From the NCBI GenBank assembly GCA_963971405.1, contig OZ020485.1, positions 49,101,469 to 49,165,468 on the forward strand: a stretch of DNA of 64,000 nucleotides. The letters are read 5' to 3'. Shown here piece by piece: positions 11,241 to 21,824 of this stretch (the stretch's first letter is position 1; each line of letters begins with the position of its first letter). The position numbers were made by a program, and so were the translations under genes. Source of the DNA: Psococerastis gibbosa (taxonomy: Eukaryota > Arthropoda > Insecta > Psocodea > Psocidae). Below the pieces are notes generated by a model. That model made no database searches. It worked only from the letters and a program-made list of their open reading frames with translations, and was not told where the DNA came from.

Positions 11241-11284
11241 GGCTATGTGCATTCCTGTTGACTTCAACAGGAATGCACCTAGCC
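11241..11284. repeat. long hairpin (inverted repeat, 2-nt loop)
   Basis: GTGCATTCCTGTTGA at 11247-11261 is followed after two bases by its exact complement at 11264-11278. One mismatch later the pairing resumes for five more bases (GGCTA / TAGCC), giving 21-bp arms. Neighbouring sequence has no gene. Confidence 0.85.
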
Positions 11285-11424
11285 TACGGGGAGTGTGAGG
11301 TTATACCCACTTAACTCCTCACCCATCCCGGAACAGGACTTGCTGGTAGTTGGATGTTGTTAGTTTCGACCTGAACACACAAGCAAAGGAAAAAACAGTT
11401 AACGGTCCACAAATATGCAGGGTG

Positions 11425-12051
11425 TCACGGAAAACCTGATATAAAAGGCAAAGATAGGTTACCACCTGACGGCTGCGAAAACACAGGGGCGGTAGGTTTC
11501 TTACCAGCATTAATTTTGTGGTCAAGCACTGACATCAAATAGAAGAAGTAACAGTGCACGTACTCATTGTCCGACAGCTCCATCACTTCTTTGGCAAGCA
11601 AAGGAATTGAGTGCGGTGTCAAGAACTGACGGGGAGCACCAGGGTAAAAGACATCTGACCCATCAATCAAGATTCTTGATTTCGGGTCAACAGCAGCAGT
11701 CACAACATAATAAGGGAAACAGGCTGCTATCCTGGACATTGTTACCTGGGCGTTACCAAACCTATTGTTGCCCTGAGCCGTAGGTACAAAAATGTGGTAT
11801 TTTCCAACCATTGCTGCCACCCAATCACTTAGGTGGTCCCTGCTCTTTTGTTGAATAGCAGTTATGTTCGTCCCCCTCTGGTGGAACAAACAACACAGGA
11901 GAGCCATGTCTTCTGCCCAATCACCATCTTCTTTAAGGACAACTGTGCCCCCGCTTCCATCTTCTACGCTCCATCTATGAGCATTACCAGCTACCGAAGC
12001 ATTATATGTGGCTTCGAAAGCTATAACGACAGTACAGTAACGACAGTACAA
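11425..12051 (-). CDS. unidentified 208-residue protein, possible exon
   Basis: An open minus-strand frame with normal protein-like composition and no transmembrane segment. Features include HRWSVEDGSGGTVVL, CLFHQRGTNITAIQQKSR, MSRIAACFPYYVVTAA and DGSDVFYPGAPRQFLTP. I do not recognise the family. A consensus splice donor (GCTG then GTAAGA) occurs at about 11502-11507, right after DHKIN, so the coding part may be an exon ending there, and the proline-rich tail may not be real protein. The first residues overlap a short GACAGTACA repeat and are doubtful. One possibility is a nucleoprotein-like endogenous viral element; another is a host or transposon protein. Neither is established. Confidence 0.45.
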   Translation of the reverse strand: MYCRYCTVVIAFEATYNASVAGNAHRWSVEDGSGGTVVLKEDGDWAEDMALLCCLFHQRGTNITAIQQKSRDHLSDWVAAMVGKYHIFVPTAQGNNRFGNAQVTMSRIAACFPYYVVTAAVDPKSRILIDGSDVFYPGAPRQFLTPHSIPLLAKEVMELSDNEYVHCYFFYLMSVLDHKINAGKKPTAPVFSQPSGGNLSLPFISGFP

Positions 12052-12092
12052 CGAATTTAAGGTGCAAAGACCATAACTGTTCCACTAATTGG

Positions 12093-12220
12093 TTACCATA
12101 CATCTCAACGAACCACATTTTGAATTTCACGTAGCATACCTTTCAACGAACGAGCTACCACATTTTGAATTTCAAGTAGCATACCTTTAAACGAGCGAGC
12201 TACCACATTTTGAATTTCAA
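12093..12220. repeat. 45-bp tandem repeat
   Basis: ACCACATTTTGAATTTCA starts at 12112, 12157 and 12202, an exact 45-bp period, with a more diverged partial unit before. It sits just beyond the stop codon of the gypsy pol frame, where the 3' untranslated region or LTR of that element should lie. Confidence 0.92.
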
Positions 12221-12319
12221 TTGACAACTTTTATTCTAGATTTACTATACTATGTTAACTATAACTATACCGTACTACACGGAATACAATTGTACTGTAG
12301 TAAAGACCATTATAACATA

Positions 12320-14392
12320 CTACACGTCGTAGAACAATTTAAGATTAGGCGTAGACCAGCGGCCTAAATCTTTTCCTTTAAGGGTTAATAGTTGACATTG
12401 AGAGGGTGAGTACACCTCGCCAACTACACACGGACCCATATACTTTGGTTCCAAACACTGTGTCGTTTTATTGACCGCTGACGACATGGGGAAGTTTTTT
12501 CGCCAAACTAATTCCCCTTTTTGCGGAGTCCATTGTCGTCTACGCAAATTATAGGTATGGGCTTGAGTGGCCTTTGCCTTATGGACCACCTGTTTAACCT
12601 TATCCCATATTTTAGCCATTTCTCCCTCTAAATCACCAGTGTATTTAGACGGATCAAATTGAACATGATCTGAATCGTCAACAGGGGAAGCCAACTCGTA
12701 AGGCGATCTAGCCTCTCTACCCATTGTTAATTTAAACGCCGTATAACCAGTCATATTTACAGAAGAATTTAGGGCGAACGTTACATACGGTAACACTTCA
12801 TCCCAAGAACGCTGATCTGCATTGGCATAGATCGCTAGCGCTTGTTTTAGGGTTTGAATGTACCTTTCACAACAATTTGTTCGAGGGTCTCTTTTTGGGA
12901 TCCAGTGACATGTTACATAGTGGTTTTCACAAAATTCAACAAATTCTTTAGAAACAAAGTTAGAACCATTGTCCATATAGATTAATTTCGGTACACCGGT
13001 ACGCAAACAAATTTCTTCCCGGAATACTTTCAAAACAGCAGCTGTCCGTGCACTAGGCATCGGTTTTGCGACCACAAATTTAGTACTGTAATCAACTGCA
13101 ACAAAAATATATTTCTTATTAGCTCTAGACGCCGGCAGAGGTCCAATGAGATCAATCGCCCACACGGAGTGCGGTTCTAAATTGGCCTCTTTAGGAATCA
13201 TCAATCCATGCGGTTGCATGTGCGATGCCTTAAACCGTGCACACGTCGAACAAGCCGTAACTAGAGATTTCACCACGGCGCGGAGACCTGGAAAATAAAA
13301 GCGCGTGGCGCATCTCTCATAAGTTTTACGAATCCCAAAATGTCCAGCAGTCTTATCCTCGTGAAATAATCGCACTAAGTCCTTTCGATATTCCGAAGGT
13401 ATCACATGTCTGTAAGAGCAAACACCCGTCACCGGGTCTTTAATGTACTTATATACATAATCATTTTTTACTTCAAACGCTGGATACTTATTAGGGTATT
13501 TCACAATGTTTTCCTTCAAACTTAAATACCATTCATCTTTGGTATCTTTAAAATCAAAGTTGTGAGGGGGTACGGCCGTAATAGATGCTATAGCGTGACG
13601 ACTAAGGAAATCGGCCGCTATATTTGATTTACCAGGTAAATGCATAATTTTTAAATCAAAGCAATTTAACTTCAAAATCCAGCGTTGTAAGCGATTCGAA
13701 GGACACTTTAAATTCTGTATAAAAGAATTACTACGATTATCAGTGTAGACCACTGTCGTTTGTCGTCCCAGAATATGATAACGGAACTTTTCAACACTAT
13801 ATACCACAGCTAACAATTCAATTTCAACAGTAGGGTATTTCCGTTCAGCAGGGGTCAAACTTCTCGATGCATAGGCAATTATGCGGTCTTCCCCATCGAT
13901 TCGTTGCATCAAAAGACTGCCGACACCTGTACCACTTCCATCTGTAAAAATTATGAATGGAAAATCGTAATTTGGACAATGTAAAACAGGCGGTTTAGTC
14001 AAACTATTTCTCAAATCCTCAAACGCTTTTACACGTTCATCTATCCATTCAAATTTAACACCTTTGCGTAACATTTCATTGAGGCAAGCTGCCCTAGAAG
14101 CCAGCATGGGTATGTATTTTCGGAACCATGACAACAAGCTTAAAAAAGATTTTAATTTACGAACTGTAGTTGGTCTTGGAAAATTAAGAACTGCCTTTGT
14201 TTTATCCTCAAGCACTTCTACCTTCCCATCACCAACTTGAAACCCTAAAAATTTAGTATATTTTTTCAAGAAGTGTGATTTTTTATAATTTATTCTTAAT
14301 TTATTCTCCTCCAACAATTGAAAAACTCGGTCTAAGACCTCAACATGCTGCTCATAAGTTTCAGTCAGTACAGAAATATCATCAAGATACAC
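12320..14392 (-). pseudogene. pol: Ty3/gypsy pol: RT end, RNase H, integrase (5'-truncated)
   Basis: A 690-codon uninterrupted frame. It opens inside reverse transcriptase motif C, read YLDD (residues 2-5), preceded in frame by valine. RT thumb sequence follows, then RNase H (FTDGSG near 150, EIELLAVV near 190, YTDNRS near 220). Next are the HHCC zinc finger of integrase (H..H in HEDKTAGH and CSTC, about 345-385) and the integrase core: WAIDLIGP, YMDNGSNF and CCERYIQTLK carry the DDE triad. The C-terminus (residues about 640-690) resembles the basic tail of gypsy integrases. Gag, protease and the first half of RT are missing because the element ends abruptly at 14395, where an inverted 32-bp repeat begins. 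Apart from that break the frame is fully open, suggesting a fairly recent copy. Confidence 0.95.
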
Positions 14393-14394
14393 AA

Positions 14395-15363
14395 CAGTGA
14401 CTTGAAAAAAATTTCATGGAATGAACCAACTGGTTCAAAACCGTGGATTTACAAGGGAGGCTCATCATCTTCGCAATAGCATTGTAGGCCCTAGGTGCTA
14501 ATTTATAAAAAGCAACAGCTAGTGCTTTTTGCTTGTTAATCCTGGTCTGCCTCTGTTGTGCAGTTCTCCTTCGACAATGTGGAATGCTAGTGGAGATAGC
14601 TTGCTTCAAGGGCTTCATTGACTTGTACCTCCAGATCTTTCAATTTATCCTTTAAACCAGCGGCCTCAGCGCACTTACGTATGTACCCAGTTCGAAAAGC
14701 CCTAGCCATTTCTCCCAGCTTAGCCCGTCGTGGGGTAAGGTCTTTCTTCATCAATCCCAACTCTAGTGGGTTCAGTTTTTTGTCTTCTAATAGGCGACGT
14801 CTCTTCGGTGGACTAGGGGTGATAAGTTCACGCTGGGCTTTCAGTTTCGATGTCTTACATTGATTGGTATCCATGGATCTAGCTTGCTGTACGATAACTC
14901 CGTCGCCATGGTCATCAGTATAATGTACGGAATCGGGATCAGAAAGGTTCTCGCCAGCAGAGGCAAACGAATGCTGTTCTTCGGCATTTGAGACTGTGAT
15001 TGGTGTTCTTTCCATTTCATATGAAGTAACTTCACAATCCATAGGTGTGCGCTGATACTGGTTAATCACTCAATCACCTTCAACATCCGGTTCAAGTTGT
15101 ACGGAGTCGTTAGGATTTGAAAAGCTCTCACCAGCAGAAGAAACAACTATTGGGGAGGGCATTGGGGCATGATGTGCGAGTAGACTCTGAGGTTGTATAT
15201 AAGAATTCATGGGAAATAAAAACAGGTGAATTATTTGCTTTAGGGCTGCAACTGGCAGGTGGACTTTGATAGCTACGAGAAGACTACTCTGACCAGTTCA
15301 GTTGCTTTGTCAGCATCAATTTCATTCAAAAGTTCATTCCATGAAATTTTTTTCAAGTCACTG
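14395..15363. repeat. segment bounded by a perfect 32-bp inverted repeat
   Basis: The bases at 14395-14426 (beginning CAGTGACTTG) are the exact reverse complement of 15332-15363. No matching target duplication flanks the pair. The right-hand copy lies inside a LINE-like reading frame, so it is probably a piece of that LINE rather than a transposon terminus. The left copy cuts the gypsy reverse transcriptase. Confidence 0.85.
14427..15260 (-). pseudogene. P-like (THAP-family) transposase fragment, coiled-coil and linker region
   Basis: Minus strand. The main frame (15069-14587) has a polar linker, a basic stretch SPPKRRRLLEDKK and a leucine-rich coiled coil ending LKDKLKDLEVQVNEAL. After a frameshift near 14600 it continues with AVAFYKLAPRAYNAIAKMM and LPCKSTVLNQLV, which fits the region of P-element transposases just after the coiled coil (compare LYYKSPSGYKYMRK and ITLPGDRTIRRWL in the P-like gene at 25-26.5 kb). 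The linker holds two similar units (AGESFSNPNDSV and AGENLSDPDSV). Upstream sequence to about 15260 stays nearly open with one stop. No THAP zinc finger and no catalytic residues are present. Confidence 0.66.
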
Positions 15364-15587
15364 TAGCTGTATATATCGGCTTCCACAGAAGCATGTAAAT
15401 TAAGATTTATATCAACCGTAAATATGAAAGGATTATTTTTATTATCTAAATGTAGGTCCCCAAGAAAAGTATCCCAAGACTCAACAAATGAATTTTGACA
15501 TCTTGATTGAGAGCGATATGCGCATAAGAGATCAAAGTCTACGTTATTCATTTCAATTTTTAATAAAGAGGAGTTAAATTCTTGCAT
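15273..15587 (-). pseudogene. LINE-like endonuclease/RT linker fragment
   Basis: A 104-codon minus-strand frame. NNVDFDLLCAYRSQ followed by NPFIFTVDINLN resembles the exonuclease-endonuclease-phosphatase fold of non-LTR retrotransposons (the block where GDFN-type residues usually occur; here VDIN). The later YSDLKKISWNELLNE and ADKATELV resemble the linker between endonuclease and reverse transcriptase. The assignment is by motif spacing only. It joins a Tigger fragment at about 15590 and a P-like fragment at about 15270. Confidence 0.5.
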
Positions 15588-15597
15588 ATTAACTGTT

Positions 15598-15828
15598 TCA
15601 ATGCCTCAGCATCATTTTGAGCACAAGGTTCTTCCTAAAATTCGTTTTGAATGATCGTATTATTCCCTGATCCATTGGCTGTAGTACTGATGTTGTATTC
15701 GGAGGAAGAAAAGCAAGTGTTATAGACTTTAAATCAGTAACATTTGGATGCGCCGGGCAATTATCAACCAGCAATAGAATGTTTTTCTTCTTCTTCACCA
15801 AATCGCGATCCCAATCACGAAGCTTCAA
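15598..15828 (-). pseudogene. pogo/Tigger transposase fragment (DDE_1)
   Basis: A 76-codon minus-strand frame covering the centre of a pogo-superfamily DDE domain: NILLLVDNCPAHP (second catalytic aspartate) followed by LAFLPPNTTSVLQPMDQG (third-residue block) and FKTNFRKNLV. These are diagnostic of TIGD/jerky-type transposases. The N-terminal CENP-B helices, first aspartate and C-terminus are missing, and both flanks change abruptly to unrelated sequence. Confidence 0.87.
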
Positions 15829-15829
15829 G

Positions 15830-16576
15830 ATGTCACATTTATAACCCTAAAAATCTGATTGAGTCACCCCTTCTATGCCTTCAATATTTGAAAGATGTAC
15901 GTGTCTGGTCGGCCGATGTAATTTATTAAGAATTGGCATGTTTTCTTCTTTTTGGGCGAAATTTTAATCACTTCGCAAAAGAAAACCTTCATTTTCCTTT
16001 TTTGATTCCTTGTGTTGGAGCCATCGTGGCTCCAACAACGGCATACGGCGCCTGCCTGGTTGGCTCTGTCCCATGCAATGATGAGTGCGGACAGGGCGCT
16101 GCAAATATTTACGCGGCAGCCTAACTTGGGGGCGAGCCAATGAGCATACAGAGGGTTGTTTGTGTTAGTGTTTATACACTTATATTTGGGTTTTTGGTAA
16201 TAAAGTTTAGTATTCTCTCAGACACGGTAATGTTCATTTGGTCATAAGAATGACCCTCACGCGCTCATACGTCAGTATCGAATCCAATGTGATGACAGGA
16301 AGAGAATGACTATAGTAATTAAGGGACCCACATACAAGTACGTAGCCGATGGCTTTGACTAACTTCAAAGTCGGTGTAAGCTTGACAAGTAATTATGTTC
16401 ATAATTTACGGATACATTGCTCACTCGTTCTACTGCTCCAAGCAGAGATCTCTGCAGAGTCGCCAAACTAACAGTGTTCGATTTAGGCGCTCGAATGGGC
16501 TCTTTCTATATGGTAAAAAATCTGCGCTGTTTCACGTTAGCAGGCTCAGATTCTATGTACATTTGCAAGCATAATA
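15830..16576. other. unassigned region
   Basis: No gene is recognised. It contains a 10-bp inverted repeat with 3-nt loop (GTTGGAGCCA at 16014-16023 with 16027-16036) and a perfect 14-bp palindrome, GCAGAGATCTCTGC, at 16442-16455. Confidence 0.4.
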
Positions 16577-17760
16577 ACATGCAGAGCATTCACTGCAAAA
16601 TAAGCACGTTTTACTGAGCATTGTTTTAAGTGACTTAACATTGACAGTCAAGTCGTACTTACTAGTAATGTCTCTCTCCTCTATCATAACACCAGCTTGA
16701 TGGCTAGACAAAATCAAAGCCGTTCCATACCTATGTATGCTATACTCGGTTCAATGTTCTTTTTCGGTCATTGGCCTTCCAATCAATCAATTTAAAAAGA
16801 GCATACACACAGCTGTATTCCTCAGACTGGTCGGGATCTGTAGAGCTATAGTTCCCTGTTAAGTATGCACATTCATACTTCACAGGGACCATGACTTATT
16901 AATAAATTATTGGGACCATGGTTTCGCTCAGTTCCAGATAACGTTGGATCATGTAAAAACTAATATGCTAATAGCTAATTTAATTTATTGAGTTTGCCCC
17001 CAGAGAAGCCCCTATCCATCTGCTGGCTCTTCCGCAGTAGGTCACAGATAATAATACTGGCTTTAACCCGCTTCACGATGTCCTTAATCTTCACAATAAT
17101 TGGGACCACCGACGGGTGAGCTATAGTAGCTTCAGCCACGTGGTTAATTCAACGCATCGGATTTGCTTCGCCTTGCCTAGTCCCAAATTGATGGCTGCTA
17201 CCATGATGGCGCCGTTGTCAGTGACAACAGCCACAATTCTCTCCTCTGATATGCTCCAACTCTGGAAAATGTTCCTCAGGTCACTTTGTGACGCTCATTT
17301 AGTTCCTTGGTGGCAATTGGTCGGGATTGTAATGCTCTACCTAAAAATGAATTGAAATTGGCGCAATGTTGACCAATCATTTTTAAAATTATGCAATGAT
17401 TCAAATAATTTTCGTTAAATTTAATATTATAATTTATATAAATCTTTTAATATTCTTATCACTGATTAGAAAAAATCCCAAACTTTTCAAATTAATGGGT
17501 TTTCACGCACTTGATCTAATGAATTGTAACCCCCAAGAAACTTTTCATGTTCATTGTCTTACTCCAAACGTCGGCAGTTACAAATAGATTAGCGCTCCCG
17601 TAGACTTGCATACTTAAGGTCAGCCAATTTCTTAAAAGTCTCATCAGAAGTTATGGTGTAGGCAGGCACAGTCTCCTTCATTAGCCTCTTGAATCCTTTT
17701 CCATTCACCAAGTGGAATAGTCGATTATCCTCGGGCAAGAATTATAATATGTAATTTGTT
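16577..17760 (-). pseudogene. hAT transposase remnant, copy 1 of a duplicated segment
   Basis: Minus strand. At about 17740-17590 a frame reads LFHLVNGKGFKRLMKETVP, the region upstream of the first catalytic residue in BED-type hAT proteins. At about 17240-17080 a decayed copy of the central block follows: TDNGAIMVAAINLGLG, aligning with TDNSANMVAAINLGLG of copy 2. The tail to 16577 matches 18155 onwards in copy 2. The block is riddled with stops and indels. Confidence 0.68.
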
Positions 17761-18154
17761 AAATTCCACGGTGCCTTGCTCTCCCAATTGCATAAACATA
17801 ACAGGTCATTTGTTTTATCTAATAAAAGTGCCGTTGGTACCTATGCTAATTAACAAAGTCCTTTAAATTTTTCGGTTTGTTCCTGGCAACTGCTTGAAAG
17901 TTTTCGGAAGGAAGAGCGGGGGCACGCTACGCATAGAACAGTGGCGGCAGGAGGATTGCTTTCACCAATTCCAAGGGGTTTCAGTGTAGCATAAAATGCT
18001 AATTGATGGCAAGCCAAGAAGATATAGTAGAATTATCAAAGAAGAATTTTTTCATGGGAAAGACGATACACAGGCTCTTTTCATTTCTGCACTTCGCTGT
18101 TCTTTACTAATTTTCCAATGAACATGCTTGCAGATGTTGCCTTTTATTAAGTAA

Positions 18155-18960
18155 CATGCAGAGCATTCACTGCAAAATAAGCACGTTTTACTGAGCATTG
18201 GTTTAAGTGACTAACATTGACAGTCAAGTCGTACTTACTAGTAACGTCTCTCTCCTCCATCTTAACACCAGCTTAAAGCCGTTCCATACCTATTGTATAC
18301 TCGGTTCAATGTTCTTTTTCGGTCATTGGCCTTCCAATCAATCAATTTAAAAAGAGCATCCACACAGCTGTCTACTCGTTTCGTTTTCTTCCCACACAGT
18401 TATCTTTTTTATGGAAAGGACGCAAATGCCGCATTAATGAGATGTAGATTGCATTCCTCAGACTAGTCGGGATCTGTAGAGCTATAGTTAAGTATGCACA
18501 TTCATCCTTCACAGGGACCATGACATATTAATAAATTATTGGTACCATGGTTTCGCTCAGTTGCAGATAACGTTGGATCATGTAAAAACAAGAATGCTAA
18601 TATTAATTTATTGAGTTTACCCCCAGAGAAGCCCCTATCCATCTGCTGGCTCTTCCGCAGTAGGTCACAGATAATAACACTGCCTTTTTAACCCACTTCA
18701 CGATGTCCTTAATCTTCACAATAATTGGGACCACCGACGGGTGAGCTATAGTAGCTTCAGCCACGTGGTTGTGCTTCGTCTTGCCTAGTCCCAAATTGAT
18801 GGCTGCGACCATGTTGGCGCTGTTGTCAGTGACAACAGTCACAATTCTCTCCTCTGATTTGCTCCAACTCTGGAAAATGTTCCTCAGGGCACTTTAGAGA
18901 TGATCGGCAGTGTGACGCTCACTCAGTTCCTTGGTGGCAATTGGTCGGGATTAAATAAGT
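18155..18960 (-). pseudogene. hAT transposase remnant, copy 2 of a duplicated segment
   Basis: A 79-codon open frame (18842-18603) reads VVTDNSANMVAAINLG and then ATIAHPSVVPIIVKIKDIV, the hAT central block with the second catalytic aspartate followed by the region where CxAHxLNL should be (decayed here to EATIAH). The surrounding sequence repeats 16577-17350 in the same orientation at high identity, with a few indels. This copy retains bases missing from copy 1, including about 90 bp at 18365-18455. No complete transposase can be read. Confidence 0.74.
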
Positions 18961-20508
18961 CTATAGGAATCTGAGTAGGAGTTACGAATCAGTGACACGT
19001 TCACGACTTCTTGACGGGCATTGCCCAAATTTCGGGGGATGTAGTTTTGTCGCTTTGGGATGCATCAAATTATTATGTTTATTCAACGATAGTAGTCCAG
19101 TAGTTAGTGCCGTTGAAGTCGTGTCTCATGTCACTCTATATTCTTGGCATGTCGTGATTGGGTATAGAAAATCATCTACACGATAATTTTGCTGCAGTTG
19201 ATCCATTAGGTTGGTGATTCATGACAAACCTATTATATCAGGATACGCAAGTCATATCCCGATGTGCCTTAATGAATACACGACTAATGAGGCCAGAGTT
19301 CGACATGCATCGATTTTTTCTGTTCCGCCACCATGCACATCAATTCTGTTTTGGGCGCAGAAAGCCCGAGCAGAGTTGACTCGCGTCTCATACTGGGCCC
19401 GCGGAGCTACTAGACCAGGGGATGTCACTCCATGTTAAAAACTTGATTTATCCAATGCGGCCAACCTCAGTTCCGCTACCAGAAACGAGAGGCGCTGTCT
19501 GTTTCCCGCCAGTATTCAAATTATCCTACTTTTAAATAAATTTTTAAGTGAAAATATTTCCCAATATTAGCTAATTTACATGCAACCTCACTGAAATTCA
19601 GCTATACCATCACCTTAACTTATAATTGCAGCAGTGATATTCCATATTGAACTCTGACAATGCAAAAATTCAATCTTTTCATACACTTATGCATGTTAAG
19701 TCTAACACCAGTGAATAAAATCTATGTAAAGTAATTTGAATTTGGTAGACCACGAAAATATTCTATAGGACGTTTTGATGCTTTAATTTTTCCTCTTCTT
19801 ATCCCCTAAGGGGGAAGGTATTCCGGCATTGGCGCTTCTACAGCCATCTAAATGACGGTGCGTGAATGTGAGTTGGTCCACACCAGTCTGGATGTTTCTC
19901 GGCAGCGTCATCTCCGCTTCTCCTATTTCCTGGTACCACAATCTCCTCATCCTTTTCCAGGGGATGAGTCTCACCTCACCATTGAACATGCCGATTCCAT
20001 AACAGACGCTTTCCCCCTAGCTTAAGTTATTTCGGCAGTTTTCAACCCAGCTTTGAACTGGTGGCTCCTTTGCCTGTCTGCCAGGGTTTCTTTAGCTGCC
20101 CAGCGTAGCAACCTCACCTCCGCCGTATCAGCTAGTAGCCTACCACGTCCATATATCAAGCAGGGCCTAACCACTTGCTAATAATTATTTCTAGTCATTT
20201 AACTTTTTCAGCATATCTTTCTGTCTACTAATAGTCCTATTCTTGCCATTTCTCAGAATTTGGCATACGCCTTCTCTTTCCATCATTGATGGAGAAGCCT
20301 TAAATTATATACCGACAGTAAGTTAGGGCCTAGGTTACATTTTAACAGTGCCTACTTGCTACCTGCTTGGTTATTGCAACAAATACAACGCAAAATAATT
20401 AATGAAATCAATATTCAATTGGCCATGCACCTAATTTGTCGAATAATGGCCGAATGCCGAAATCCAATGGCACGGCGATTGTTTATTTATGACTTATGTA
20501 CACTTCGG
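18961..20508. other. unassigned AT-rich region
   Basis: No gene is recognised. A 22-base motif at 19469-19490 (AGTTCCGCTACC...) recurs with one change at 32401-32422, which suggests an old dispersed repeat. Confidence 0.35.
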
Positions 20509-20684
20509 CATTGAATATATAACACTATAGAATGGTCACGACGGTCAAATATTGCAAACAGGCTTTTCTTGTGAAATACCTACAAAGTAGAAAAAAGGTC
20601 GGACGTCCCGCTGGTGTCAGCCCATTGTGCAATTCGTCAGGGTCCAACTCGTCACATCTTTACCAGGGACGGTCTAAATACCCT
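20509..20684. repeat. dispersed repeat segments shared in inverted orientation
   Basis: Two shared blocks: 20509-20537 (starting CATTGAATATAT) is the exact reverse complement of 32172-32200, and 20642-20684 (starting GTCCAACTCGTCAC) is the reverse complement of 23173-23215 with one mismatch in 43. They may be ends of different dispersed elements. No transposase lies between either pair that I can link to them. Confidence 0.7.
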
Positions 20685-20699
20685 CACCATGCAATACTC

Positions 20700-21180
20700 T
20701 CACTTTCTTCCTGCCCCTTCAATTGGCTGCCTATTTTAATAATGGCCAGTGGTATATACTGTATATATTTTATTTTATTTGACCTAGCATTGTGCTTCTG
20801 CTCAGCATAGGCTTTCCAACAATAGCTTATTTTAGAATTGCAGATGATTTAATTAGACTTAATGATCTACTGTAAAATATTAAATCTACCTATTATTATT
20901 TTGAAGCCGTATATGACAGCTCCTTCAAATTCAAATTGGAATAATGCTAAGGCGGCTATTCCACTGGTCAATTATACTTCAAATTTGATTTTGTCATTGA
21001 CGGAAAATCTCCAATGATGCTTTATTTATTTTTACACCCCATTCCACTGGTTTTCAACAATTGATCATTTTTGTTTTCAATTTTTTCCAAATTTGTAAGT
21101 TTGCCCGCCGTCTTTCTCAAAAAACTCCAAAAAAACGTTTGAAAACATTATTTCTCAAAATCGGCTCCAACGATTTATTT
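20700..21180. other. unassigned AT-rich region
   Basis: No gene is recognised. There is a direct echo of CCATTCCACTGG (about 20958 and 21047), which suggests a short internal duplication. Confidence 0.3.
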
Positions 21181-21192
21181 AAAATATATATA

Positions 21193-21660
21193 TATATATT
21201 GTAGTCGATATTAATGTTAATAAAATGCGGGAGGTCGCTTGCCCCATGATAGTTTCTTCAAGGGGTAAAAAATAAAAAATAAATTAGGGAAAAATGACTA
21301 TAACAAATAATTTTCGATGATTTCTACTTTCAGACATGTTTAAGGTGTTAAATTGAGTAACGAAACCGGACAGGTTGCTTTCCCAAAAAAAAATTTATTT
21401 TTGTGCAAAAAAATTATTTTTTGAAAAGATGGTAAAAAAAACGGTCCCGAGGTATGATTTTTGTGAACCTACATGCTAAATTTCTTTTAAATTAACAGAG
21501 TAGTTTGCCCAGAAATCGATGAACAGACAGAGCGACAGACAGACGGACAGAGCGATAGACAGACATTTCGTTAAAACCACTTTTTTGGGTTCCTGGGACT
21601 TCAAAACGTGTAAATCTGTTGAAATCTCGGAATCGAAAATTTTGACCATGACAAAGCTTT
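21193..21660. repeat. dispersed repeat with GACAGACG-type simple repeat, copy 1
   Basis: Two modules. Module A (about 21200-21420, plus orientation) includes AAAATGCGGGAGGTCGCTTG and AACCGGACAGGTTGCTTTCC. Module B (about 21445-21655, minus orientation) includes the GACAGACAGACGGACAG stretch and a conserved flank ending CGATTTCAACAGATTTACAC when read on the minus strand. Both modules recur at 63030-63600, where module B is in the other orientation. There is no coding content. Confidence 0.85.
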
Positions 21661-21715
21661 CCTTATAGGTACTACGTATAAATTGGAAAGCAATAAATAA
21701 GGACTTTTTGTTGTT

Positions 21716-21824
21716 GTTTCTATGGCTAAACCAACCTAGCGGAGTTAGGGCTATAAAGCCCTCTCTTACACTCAACTAGGAAGGCTCGGGACCGCCTGCT
21801 TCACATGCCCTCCGAAGCATGGCC
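21716..21824 (-). repeat. SINE-like repeat, 5'-truncated copy
   Basis: On the minus strand this matches 24222-24327 closely (for example CTTACACTCAACTAGG and AGGGCTATA.AGCCCT), in inverted orientation. It lacks the tRNA-like head of the other copy, consistent with 5' truncation during retroposition. Read on the minus strand, a short GTTTCTATGG / AACAACAAC tail follows. Confidence 0.75.

Noticed and set aside
11241-11284. Possible Helitron 3' end (hairpin followed by CTAG)
   Set aside because: The CTAG lies inside the hairpin rather than about 10 bp beyond it, the next base is C rather than T, and no Rep/helicase sequence or TC 5' end was found.
14395-15363. A DNA transposon with 32-bp terminal repeats
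   Set aside because: No target duplication, and one repeat copy is part of a LINE-like reading frame.
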